Part shown: positions 35,373 to 46,269 of the stretch, one piece after another
Layout of the letters: every line of letters starts with the position of its first letter
Numbering within the stretch: the stretch's first letter is position 1
Assembly: GCA_025200525.1 (NCBI GenBank)
Contig: CM045761.1
Span: forward strand, 97,440,182 to 97,504,181
DNA length: 64,000 nucleotides
Direction of reading: 5' to 3'
Origin: Camellia lanceoleosa
Lineage: Eukaryota; Streptophyta; Magnoliopsida; Ericales; Theaceae
Notes under the pieces: model-generated
Told to the model about the DNA's origin: nothing
Seen by the model: the letters and a program-made list of their open reading frames with translations, nothing else
The model's database searches: none
Program-made: the position numbers and the translations under genes

Positions 35373-36312
35373 GAAATAAAGGACATACCTGAGAGACAAA
35401 CCGATGATGCTCCGGCAATCGGGGTTACCCTGCGATGATGCTCTAGCAACCCTTGTGGTGTGGCGATAGAGACAAAGCAACAGAGAAGAAGGTAGAGGCT
35501 TGAGTGAGAGAGGGATGGTAATCGACTTGTATTGTAGAGGCATATAATTATACCCCAAAAAAAAAAAAATTAAATTAAAACTAATTTGAGAAGTATAAAA
35601 ATCAAAACTATATTTTTAAAATTTTAAAAATTATTTATAACCTCTTAAAAGATAAAATTATATAAAAGTAATAAGTATTTTTTATTTTTTTTCACCAAAT
35701 TTTTTTTTAGTTTTTTAGAAAAAAAATTCTGAAACAAGTTTCTGAAAATAAAACCAAACATATTAAAATTGATAATCTAACCACATTCTTTGAAAAAGTT
35801 TAGATTATCTCAAATTAGCCATTTGAACTTAAAAATGTGTTTGGGCTTGATGGGTTCATTTTGTGATCTAATTCGATAATCATTTTAATTTTACAATTCA
35901 ATAACTAGAATATTTAAAACTCTTTGAAAAGTTATAATAAAAACAAAAATCACTAAATCACCTCATTTCAGCAAAACTTTTGCCGATGAATAGTGTTATC
36001 ATCACTAAATGTTTAACTCTTTGCCCAGGCTAACTTGTCGTCGCCAAAAGTAAGCACACTAATAGCGACGCTTATTGTGTTGCTAAAAAATAAGCCTCGT
36101 AGCTAAAATTTTTGAAAATTTGGCACCAACCGATAATTTTGGTGCCTAGTGAATGTTATTTTTTTTTTAGCAATGGTAGTAAATTGCGTTGGTAAAGGTC
36201 TACTTTTACCAACGAAATTGATCATTGTGTCGCCAAAAATATAGTTTTGGCTATGAAAAATTGACGTCGTTGCCAAAAGTAGTCGCAAAAAGTGCAATTT
36301 CTTGTAGTGCTA

Positions 36313-37200
36313 TATGGCAAGCACATACATACATTTCAAACATAAGACCGATATGGTCAATGGCAATCACACAATTTACCACACCAAAGAATATTCACCA
36401 ACGTCACACTCGTCGCCCGAGAACACCACCTTACTTCCTCCCAAGGAATACCTTTAGCATCTAACCACTAAATTCTCCCTACATTCATAAACGTCATCCA
36501 ATATCTAATAATACCACAACACAAACACTACCCTTATCACAATCGATAGGACCATAATGAACTCACTGACCAACAAAACCAAAATTCTAAGAAACACACA
36601 CAAGTACCATTCTCACTACACCAAAATACGAATTTACACTCTCTCGAAACATTCTTACATGACCTGCCAATTCTACAAAACTCTAAAGTCTCATACTTCA
36701 TTAATCCCAACACATTCAAACCCTTCTAAGTTGGTCCTGACAGTACCATCACACCAATCACCATAACCTACAAATTTGCGTTCTTAATAGACAGCTTCCA
36801 AACAAAACAAGGTTCACAAACCATCGCATAATCATTTCATAAAACAATAACACGTACACAACACTGTTACGATTATCAATCCCATGAACAACTTCTAATT
36901 ACAAATACAAAAGAGGATTCAAAATCCAATACAAGCCCCCAAATACATGAGGATAAACAACAACAACGCATATGTATCCACAACACATAGTCATGATGCC
37001 TCAGCATCCAACAACACACCGGTTGACAACAAAAGTAGAAAAAAATTATACCAGTGGTTTCTAATACAATGTCCCATCTCAAGGGTAATACTACTGTGAT
37101 GGCGAAAAAGTCAACCCTCGTGAGACTCTCGAAGCCTGGCTAACCTAGTTCTAGTACCGATACTGCCCCCGACTGGGCTGATGAGACTAAGTTCGACTAG
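36313..37200 (-). other. G1 internal region right of the CACTA, no coding motif
   Basis: The protease and RT expected downstream of gag are not visible. Short open frames show no known domain. Confidence 0.5.
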
Positions 37201-37226
37201 GTTCTGAATCAGTAGAAGAATTCACA

Positions 37227-38131
37227 CGCGAAGGGCACAAATGTCTAACATGGCCTAGATGACTACAATCAAAACAAACCGTAAACCCTCAACTCTGAGA
37301 CTGGCTTGAAGCCTGAACCTCACTAGGCCTCCCAACAAAGATTGAGACTGAGGTTGAGCATGCGCTTGCCTCCACCTCTTACCGAGCCTAGAGTACTTAT
37401 GAACTGTAAGAGTTGCCAAAGTGGCCTTCTCCCTAACTCGACCAACACGCACAACCGGCCTCCACATAGGTCGCTGCCTTAAATAGAGCATAGTAATTCT
37501 TCCACAGAGATCTAACTACCTTCTACCAGATATCATCACGCAATCGCCTCTCAAACTCATAATAATGACGCTCCTCCGTTGCCACTAACTCTGGAGCAAA
37601 CCTCGACGAATTAGTAAACCACATCTCGAACTATGCAAAAGGAGTAGCACCCTAGCACAACTCGACAAACTGTTCCCTCAACCTTTCCCAAGCGAAAGGA
37701 TGGAAGTACTTGGCCAAAAAGGCCTCTGCAAAAGCAACCCATGTGTTACTTACAATGTTCTTAGCATACTTCTACCAATACTCAGCGTCTCCCTTCAATT
37801 GGAAACTCGTCAAAGAAATCCTCAACCCCTCATCCTCATCTCTGAGCATATCAAGAGTCTTGGTAATCTGTTCCAACCAATCATCCACCTCTAACGGTTT
37901 AGTCTCCCCTAAAAACTTCAATGGATTGGAGTGAAGAAACTCCTTATTAAGCTTGAGGGTACACCCGTTGTCACCCTCATTGCGAGCTAGAGCATCTTGC
38001 ATTGCTCTCACAATCTAGCGTGCAACTTTCTCGCCAATAGCCGATGCTGCAATGGTAGGTGCTAAAAGAACAGTTGTGTCTCTACCGGCACTCTTATTTC
38101 CAATTCGTCCTGTATTCTCTCGTGTAGACAT
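37227..38131 (-). pseudogene. G1 gag (capsid and zinc knuckle), broken
   Basis: It starts at ATG 38131 (MSTRENTGRIGNKSAGRD). The retrotransposon gag domain follows: NPLKFLGETKPLEVDDWLEQ, LDMLRDEDEGLRISL, FQLKGDAEYW, then WERLREQFVEL, FAPELVATEERHYYEFERRL, and a CCHC knuckle CFDCSHLGHVRHLC near 37230-37275. The first part stays in one frame for over 200 codons and is interrupted by TAG stops that mostly replace expected Trp or Gln codons. A frameshift occurs before the knuckle. It would form the particle shell; here it is inactive. Confidence 0.85.
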
Positions 38132-38551
38132 CCTATAAAATCAAAATAAGTCCAACTTAGTGAACAACAAAACAGCCTTTCCCGAGGAACACACTTGCCG
38201 CCGCTATGTTACAAGACACACTTAGCCCCCAACACAACCAATTCTATTACAAATAAATAATTAAACACTTAATCATGTAATCATGTAATCAAATCAAGTC
38301 CACAAGGATAGCTACTCATCTGGGAACTCTCAAGGAATTCTCATTACAAACCACGTTGATCAGGTGTATTTCCGATAAGACCTCAAAACAAGTTCACTGG
38401 CTACAAGTACTATCCAAGAAACTTAATCCCATCTTCACATAAATGTAACATATAAGTCCTAACACTTATCCTAACTATATAGAACATCCTCACCATACGT
38501 AGTAAACCCATTATGGTAAAAACCACTTCCCACAAGTCCAAAGTATTCAAA

Positions 38552-38571
38552 CCTGGCTCACTCTGATACCA
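38552..38571 (-). promoter_or_regulatory. G1 primer-binding site
   Basis: Minus strand TGGTATCAGAGTGAGCCAGG, three bases from the LTR end. TGGTATCAGAG matches the initiator-Met tRNA 3' complement. Confidence 0.75.
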
Positions 38572-38574
38572 AGT

Positions 38575-40711
38575 TGTAACACCCCGCTTTTTACTTCACA
38601 GATATCATTGCCAAAACCATTATTATAATACAATTTCAGATATAATGAACAAAAGTTCTATACATTAACAATAATAAGTAAAAGAAGATTCCTCATTCGA
38701 ATACATAACAGATGCAACATGTGATATAATTAAAAAAATTGCCCGCAGGCTTACATCATTACATTCAAGAGAAAGGGTTCGGCTCTTTTTTATAGCAACG
38801 ACATTCCGTCCATAAATAATGGGCCCTGTGGCCAACAACTAAGGATGATCTTCAATCTTGAACACTTCTTAACATCACCTAAAAAGAATTAGTAACATGG
38901 GATAAACATAAAGTCCAGTAAAGTCCAGTAGAGATCCCAACATGATCCTAAACAATAACAACATACAAATAGCTATGATCATGAATGCTTTATATCATGT
39001 CATATACACAATATGACGGTTTATACTTGAAAATATACTTATGCAAGTACTTTTCTCAAAATCGTTCAATTTATTCAACAACAAAAACAATTCACTTTTT
39101 TTTCTTGCTGTTACGTTTTATCAAGTTCACCTAATAACAACAAACTTTTGAAAGCAAATCCACAAAACCCATTATGTTCCTCCAATTTCTGGACTTACAC
39201 CCATTTCAAATACATTTTCAAAAACATCTCAAACAAACACAAAGATAATACGTATATAATGCTCCCTACATAACCAAATAAGACAACTTGGCCTCTCCCA
39301 AAATAACCATACATGATACACATAAATAGAATCGAGATGATAACGAGACATCAAATGAAGCTCTTCCTTCCTTAAGTATGGTAAGCCAAGGATACACCTT
39401 TCCATAACACAAGCCAATTTACCAGTCACCAGGTGGAAGGGAATAAGACCTCCATCAATTTACCAGACACCCGCTAGAAGGAAATGGTACCTTTGTCAAG
39501 TTCTCCAAGCTTTAGTTGGAAGATAATGGCACCTCTCATTCTTAGCGCGTGTATATAACCAACCATCACAATATACACAAGCATGAATAACTCGAATGTA
39601 CTACATACACATAATCTATTCAACATCACAATGTCATCCAAAGACAAAACCTCTAAGCATATGTATTGAATGCACGTAATACAATAATTCAATTCTGACA
39701 AGACCTTCAGTCCAACAACAACAATAATATTTAAAGGTTTCAAAATCTAACCTTAATTTCATTCTTAACTTACGAAGGGTTATGATTTCATTTTCTTTCC
39801 AAAACCAATTTCCTTATTTTTCAAATCACAATACTCCAATCATTTTCTACAAACCCAATTTCTATATTTCATTAAAAACCACATCCATGATGTCCAAGCC
39901 ACAACCCAACTCCACTCAACATAATCAATCCCAATTAGTCCCATTATCATGGTTAACTCTCCTATTTAACAATTAACACACTTACATAAGTCATATCAAA
40001 CAAAACGTAACAAAATTCAAGTTTACCCCTTTTCAATTTATTAAGCTAATAATATTAAATTAGGGTTTTTTTTCCCACCTCAGCATAAACACGTAAAACT
40101 ACTCTCCAATTAACCAAAACAACTACCAATTTAACAATTAAAACCCCCAAATATCAAAACTTAGATCCCTCTGTCATGCTTTTCAAAAATTCATAATAAA
40201 TATGATTTTTATGAAATAAAATATACCACATATCTATCTATCGACGAAGTATTGAAAGGGAGAAAGAAATTCCTACCTCTTAAAGCAAAGAGAAGATAAC
40301 CCAAAAAAGTCACTGATGACGAAACAACAATCTACTTAGATTAAATGAAAGCCCTCGTCGAGCTCTATGTTTTGGTATAAAGAACTAGGGGTCAAAGATG
40401 CGTAGAAGTAGATAAGATCAAGGGATTAGGAGCTTGGGGGCTCAAAAATGGTGGAAGGAGAGAGAATGTATAGAGAAAAATGATCTAGATATGACCAAAA
40501 GTGACTTTTAAAGATGCTGAATTCGGACAAACCGCTCGAGCGAAGAGTGCGAACTCCTAGAAATTTAGACCATGCAAGGCAGACCGCTTTGAGCGAACTT
40601 CAACATTTCCCAAAATCACAGACTTCCAAAAGTACTGGATGACTCGCATGACCACTTGAGCGACCAACCCGTCGCTCGAGTGACAAAGAAGAAAAGTTTT
40701 AGATTGTTACA
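38575..40711 (-). repeat. G1 5' LTR (2137 bp)
   Basis: Uninterrupted copy of the LTR that is split at 11640-12337 and 28514-29815. It carries the same end sequences, the 'ccgctcgagcg' palindromes (40535-40680) and TTTAAAAG on minus near 40510. It serves as the empty-site reference for G2. Confidence 0.85.
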
Positions 40712-40716
40712 TTCTC

Positions 40717-41300
40717 TCTCCCCCTTGTGTGTAAATAGAGACCACCCTCCTTTGACTTGGTGCTCAGAATTTTGCTCTCTAGCTATGCTGTGTGTCTGCC
40801 TATACTATTCTTCCAAGTGTAAGAGAGTACTGCCATTGTCAAAGTTCGCCGAAGCTATTCGGAAGGTGCTTCTGCTCTAGCTGGTTGTGACGTCATATCT
40901 TGGGAGACAGACACCAACGTACCTCTAACACCCATCAAGGAGGTGGAAAATCTGTTTTAAGAAAACTGTGGTTACAGAGTTTTGATAAAAACAATTTAGT
41001 TTTATTATAGTTTTATTTGAGTGACTCTTGGAATTAAAATTAGTTTAATTGCATAGAGTTATTGGATTACAGTTGTTTATGTCTAGTAATTTATTCATGC
41101 AATTTATTTTATATTATGTAGTTGTGCTTGCATGAGTTATTTAGGTATTCGTACATGAGTTACTAAGAGTTGATAAAATAAATAAGAATTTTATTTCTTA
41201 AGATTCTTACTAATTTATTTGATTTGTTTGTTATTTGTTTTCTTTTGTAACTAATTTTCTCTACAGGTTTACCTAAGTACGAAAGGAGAATCTATATTAT
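40717..41300 (+). other. Continuation of the split copia LTR and leader
   Basis: It begins with a pyrimidine-rich tract and 'gtaaatagagaccaccc', then 'caaggaggtggaaaatctg' and a long AT stretch ending in an acceptor-like TTTTCTCTACAG before an ATG at 41299 (38 codons only). I have seen similar leader wording in plant copia elements; there is no clear PBS, so this is tentative. Confidence 0.35.
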
Positions 41301-41782
41301 GAACAAACAAAATAGATTGGAACTAGTAAATGGAACTAATAATTTTTGTTTTGAACAAGATAACCTAAGTATGGATGAGAATTTTGGATCTTCAAATTTT
41401 TTGACATATTTGTGAATTCAATTATTCACTTTAACGTGGAGAATTATTTTGAATTTATTTCATATTGTTTCAAAAGTTTACTAAACAATTTTAATTTAAT
41501 TCGACTAATTAAATTCTGAGAAAATCAAAGTGTTAGAATTCGTGTTTTGAGAATTTTAGGAGATTCCTCTTGTCAAGAGCTTTTTGACGATATAAAAAAC
41601 ATCTCAATTGGAGTCCAGATGAACCCACACAACTGCTAGAAAATTTGGTAGTTATTCTTATCAAATGATGACATCATCATGACTCAGAGATGATGCTAGT
41701 GCCATGCAGTAGCCATGCCATTAACACGTAGCTGACAAGTCAGGGACACGTCAGCAAGGCTACCATGTTATTAGAATTTTTA

Positions 41783-42010
41783 AAAAATTAAATTTTGGTC
41801 CCTAAATTTTTGGATAATTTTATTTTGACCTCAAAATGTTTTTAATTGCATTCTAGTCCCTAAAGTTACTAGTATTTGCATTTTAACCCCTTAAGTTTAT
41901 GATATTTGAAGTTTGGCCCTTAAATTTCCTAGTATTTGTAGTTTGGCCCCTAAACTTCTTGGTATTTGCAGTTTAGCCCCTAGAAGTCTATAAAATTATG
42001 ATTAGACCCC
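41783..42010. repeat. Tandem repeat of about 33 bp
   Basis: Six or seven diverged units built on 'tttggcccctaaacttc' and 'tagtatttgca'. Similar 'ttggtccctaaa' arrays are common in plant noncoding repeats. Confidence 0.7.
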
Positions 42011-42195
42011 TAGATAAGTGGAAAAGTGTGTTCATCGCTAAACAGACTATTCTGGATGCAATGGTGAACTCTGTTTTTGAAGATTTAGACAATTTAAAAT
42101 TGTAACAGTTGCATTTCAGTTCGTAGTAGTTTTAATTTTTAGTTTGTAATAGTTTCACCATAGTGAAAAGAAATGGGGAATGAATGAAATTATAA

Positions 42196-42501
42196 ACCTT
42201 CAGGTTTAGAGAAAATATTTGGAATTAATCTGCTTATTTCCATAGTGTTTTGGTTTTCTATAATAGAAACCAAAGTTTAGCCTTGGCTAAAGAGTATTTC
42301 TGATTTATGTTCAGAAATGACAATTAAAATGGATTTCGTTTCAAACCTTTAAGGTTAGAAGAAGTCTTTGAGTTTAATCTTTTAGCCTACCAAGTCTTGG
42401 GAAAGTCTTTAGTTATAATCTCATTATTTCCAAAGTGTTTAGGTTTTGGGAAAAGAAACAAAGATTAAGCATTTGCTAAACTACTTCTGATTTATATTCT
42501 A
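42196..42501. repeat. Diverged tandem duplication of about 190 bp
   Basis: Blocks 42219-42312 and 42415-42501 share 'aatctgcttatttcca' or 'aatctcattatttcca', 'agtgtttaggtttt' and 'cttctgatttatattc'-type segments in the same order. No coding meaning is seen. Confidence 0.5.
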
Positions 42502-43189
42502 CAATAATGGGCTCGATTCCAAAAGTACCGGTTAATTTTTATGAGTGGTGTAATTCTAGTAGCAATTTTTATTTGTCTGGGAATTGGTTTTTTAACCTGG
42601 TTTATCCCCTGAAAACTTAATTATGAATTTGTTTCCCATTGACAATGAGTCAACAAACTCTTGAAAGTTTTGTTTAAGATTAATTGGGTTTTAAGTGGGG
42701 CTGTTATGATCCCTCCAGTCTTCCTGATTATGAAGTTAGTGGTGAGATTAGTTTTGAATTAAATTTCAGTTTTTGGTATTTCCTAGTGTTAATTTGGTTT
42801 TTGGAGAAATAGAATAATTGAAATTCTGTTGTAGTTCTCAGAAATGGTTTCAAAAGTGACAATAAGAAATGTTGTTCCACCTGACAACCTTAAGCCTTGC
42901 AAGTTTTTTAAAGGAAGATCAAGAGAGACAAAGTGTGATTAGAGGAAATCATAAGATTGCATAATAATATCTCTGAATTAATCAAAGGTAATTAGTATGT
43001 TATCCTTGTGTCAATTATAACACGTGCGATTGCTATGTGACTTTGCTTAAAAGCAAAGATGAGACAACCCCTTAGGTGAGTAAATATAATTTTTTGAATT
43101 TTTAAAAAATTTCAAATATATTCTCAAATTTATGGCTCTTAGTAAATGCAAAATCATTGATCACAGAGATAGAAAGCTGGTGGTTTCTA

Positions 43190-43436
43190 AGAGGTGTTAG
43201 GCCACTGTCTACGCAGTTATGAGATTGTGGTTCCTAGTAGTTAATAGATTACTGATTACATGTTAAGACATGATGGTTCATAGTAGTGGAGTGCTACTGA
43301 TCATATGTCATGACATGATGATTCCTTGTAATGAAAGAGTCTACTAATCCTATGTCAGGACATTGTGATTTCGAGTAATAGAGTGACTACTAGTCACAAG
43401 TCAAGACATTGTGATTCTTAGTAGTGAAAGGTCTTC
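43190..43436. repeat. Tandem repeat of about 57 bp, interrupted by an LTR
   Basis: Four to five units of the type 'gattcctagtagtgaaag...tactgatcacatgtcaagacattgt'. The array resumes at 45476-45600 with the same words, so the LTR between has split it. Confidence 0.6.
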
Positions 43437-45474
43437 TGATTACCAATCCATTTTGGGTGACCGCCTGAGCGGTAAATCAGTCACTTGAGTGTCGATGCGG
43501 AGCTCTTAGTATCTTGCCTGTTTGCAGGCGAGACCACTCAAGCGGTGAAGTGATCGCTTGAGCGTAGAAATGAGGCTCCCAGTGTTTTCACTGTAGCTCT
43601 GCAAAACTTCTGAGGCCTTGCATTTACCGCTCGAGTGGTGTTAAGTTAGCTCGAGCGCTCTCTTTGATTTGAGTATATTGCTTGAGTGGTGGAAAGTTCG
43701 CTTGAGCAGTCTGTTTGGAACAACCCATTTAAAAGTCGATCGAAACTATTTTTCACTCACTTTTTCTATACCTTTTCTCTCTTTATCACCCATTTTCGAC
43801 ACCCTAGCTCTAAAACACTTTATTCCTCTTGATTTTTTACCAAGATCTAGATACATCTAAGGGGTTGGAGAACAAGCTTTATTCAAAGGATCTACCTATT
43901 GTTTCACGCTATTTTGGAGTATAGAGTTGGGTCTTCAACGTTTTGTCTTCAATCTAGAGTTAGGAGTACTTTTAACTCATTATATCTTTGATTTGGGATA
44001 TATATATATGGTATTTTTATTATATCCATATAGATATCTAGAGGTATGAGGATTGGTGTGTTATCTAGTGGGTTTGGTTAAAAAGGGGTCATCTCTTATG
44101 AATTTCTTGAAGGATTTATGTTTTGTGTTGGTGATTATGTTATGGGTGATGAGAATCGACCTTTAAATGCTTTAAAAGGGAAAAGCCCCAATTTTCTTAA
44201 TGCCCTAGCTTTTAGATTTGCTCAATAACGGAGGATTTGATTCAATTGTCCTTTTGATCATGAAATTGGATGTATTGACTTGATTTTTTACGTTGGAACA
44301 TGAGATGTTGGGAACATTTGATCACAAAACCTTGAGATGGTGATGGGTATAACTTGGAGAATTACCTTAATTAGAAATGTTTAAATTATTGGATTGTTGT
44401 GAATTGAAACTACCTTAGGGAAATTGTGATTGTAAACTCTTGCATCATATGCATTCATAAATTATACTTGTGGCTTGGAATTGTCATTGATTGGAACTTA
44501 TTGGAAGGGGGTAAATAGCTTACGAGTCCAGGTTGTGAGTTGGATCTTGGTTTGAGTTGTGTCATGTATATTGGTACTCATGTGGGGAGTCAATGTGCCC
44601 AATTAGCTTGTCTTGCACATATCGCCAAACGAACATGGAAAAGGTTTTAAGGTGTCCACGAGCTTGCCCTTTTTAGAGTCGGCAAATGTGAAAAACATGA
44701 TTTTAGGTGACCAAGAGCCTGCCATTTCTAGTGTTGGCAAATGTGGAGGAGTGAAGTCTTGGGTGTCCAATATCCCGCCGTTTTTTAAGTTGACAAATGT
44801 GAGATTATATTTCTATATACTTATATACACATATATTTATGTACTTGCAGTTTACGGCTCTTGTATTTGGACATCGTAGCATATTTATACCCAAGATTTG
44901 GATGAAATAAATTTATTATGAACATTGTTTAATTTGGTTTTCATGGTTTTACAAAGTACTGGACATGGATTTTTCTCATCCATTGCATAGCATGATTATA
45001 TGTATCTCGATTAATTATATAATTTGTTAATGGTATTTCTTACTGGGCAATTGCTCACTCCAAAACTAACAACCTTTTAGGGGATGATGTTGATGTGTTA
45101 CCGAAATGATTGGCATTGAAGAGTAATTTTGGATGGGAGTGTGGAGACTTTTTTTTTTATTTTTTTTTATTTTTTATGTAATGAAGCCTTGGGCTACTTT
45201 TGTGTGGAGTTAGATCTATATTTTTTGTGTACTCAAGGAAAATCTTTGAAAATTTGTGAGCATTTAGGGCATTTTGTTTTATATTATCTCTTTTGCTTTG
45301 AACTATTTATTCTTTTGATAATGTATTAATACAATGATGTAATCATATGGATAGTTCAAGGGGAAGAGATAACTTTTGAGACATGTATCAAATTATTTAA
45401 TGCTTTAATTTATCATCGTTGGTTATAATGTTTTTGTATCAACATTGTGAGTTGATGATGAAATATGCGTTACA
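43437..45474 (+). mobile_element. G1-like solo LTR in plus orientation
   Basis: It starts near TGATTACCAATCC and ends near ATGCGTTACA. It contains 'ccgctcgagtgg' palindromes (43455-43710), TTTAAAAG at 43728-43735 followed by a CT-rich leader, a tandem array at 44640-44815 and the late-LTR phrase 'ttgctcactcc'. Order and spacing match the G1 LTR. No PBS or coding part follows. The ends are approximate and no TSD was found. Confidence 0.55.
44640..44815. repeat. Tandem repeat of about 62 bp in the plus LTR
   Basis: Three units with 'ggtgtccacgagcttgcc', 'ttggcaaatgtg' and variants, placed in the LTR at the same relative site as the G1 array at 28636-28810. Confidence 0.65.
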
Positions 45475-45475
45475 A

Positions 45476-46269
45476 CATGCTGAGAAATTAGTGATTCCTA
45501 ATGATAAGACTACTGACCATGTTATGAAGTTTCGAATAGTAGACTATTGAACACTGGATCTATGTTTCCTAATAGTAAGGCTATTGTCTTGAGGGTGACA
45601 GGTTGGACCAAATATGTTTTGGTGCCTTGAATTCAGAAAAGACCTAATTCGGTTGATGACGGTTTGGGAATGTGTTTTTTGTAATAAGATTTTGAGAGTT
45701 TCATAATCATTGTGACATAAGGAGTTGTTTAAAGACCCTGTATAAATTTTTGAAAAGGCCAGGAGCCTTCGTATAAATTCTACAAATGTGAGGGTGTCAT
45801 GCAAAAGGTGATAATACCTAAATCCAAGTGGGTAGGATAGGCCTAAAAATCTATTGACTATGTGTTCAACGATTATGCACAATATAGTAGTGCATATTGA
45901 TTTCCTTGCGGATGAATCTGATATTCAAATTTACACAAGAATACATCATGGAATTGAGGAAGTAGGTTTTATGATCAAAGAGATAAGACTAGAAAATGTT
46001 AAGGGTAGGACTTTATAGTTCTTCTATCTAATTTTTTTAAACCTATATGTTGGCTAGTGATGCTAAGAGCTTCTTTGAAGTTGTGATTTCTCTAGAGAGA
46101 AATTATTAATTTAACTTTATCTTGCATAGGTTTACTCCTTGGGATGCAAGTGAATGAAAGCTGATATGACATGCTTGTTATTAAAGGATATTGGTAAAGA
46201 GAAGGCCTGGATTACTTTGATACGTGATCACTAGTTATGGTGAGTGTGATCATAATTGTGCGAAGTCTG
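45476..46269. other. Noncoding stretch before the copia RT remnant
   Basis: It starts with the rest of the 57-bp array (to about 45600). The remainder is without a recognised gene; an open frame on minus at 45544-45882 has no known motif. Confidence 0.4.

Larger units (their letters stand above)
31268..36309. mobile_element. CACTA (En/Spm-type) non-autonomous element with captured gene pieces
   Basis: It starts TACTACAACAAAAAATAG and ends, as reverse complement, CACTACAAGAAATTGCAC. The TSD CTA stands at 31265-31267 and 36310-36312, the 3-bp length expected for CACTA. Subterminal regions (31280-31610 and 35960-36300) are packed with 'ttgccaa', 'cgttggcaaa' and 'cgtcgccaaaa' words in both orientations. 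No transposase is visible in 5042 bp. The interior carries two aminotransferase exons on minus, a tandem repeat, a GA microsatellite and an exon-like open stretch at 35385-35540 (minus) that ends at a plausible splice donor. Confidence 0.85.
11640..40711 (-). mobile_element. G1: gypsy-type LTR retrotransposon, gag-only, heavily nested
   Basis: Both LTRs begin, read on plus, TGTAACACCCCGC (11640 and 38575) and end GATTGTTACA (29815 and 40711). The flanks are TTCTT (11635-11639) and TTCTC (40712-40716), a TSD with one mismatch. The minus orientation follows from the tRNA-iMet-type primer-binding site beside the right LTR, a purine tract beside the left LTR, and gag on the minus strand. G2 sits in its 3' LTR and a CACTA element in its interior. 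Without inserts the internal part is only about 3.7 kb and shows gag but no recognisable protease, RT or integrase. Confidence 0.8.

Noticed and set aside
35190..35558. 122-codon open frame containing a long Ser/Leu repeat
   Set aside because: The repeat is the translated CT microsatellite. Only the possible exon at its start is kept as a finding.
45544..45882. 112-codon open frame on minus
   Set aside because: No recognisable motif, and it overlaps a noncoding tandem-repeat tail.
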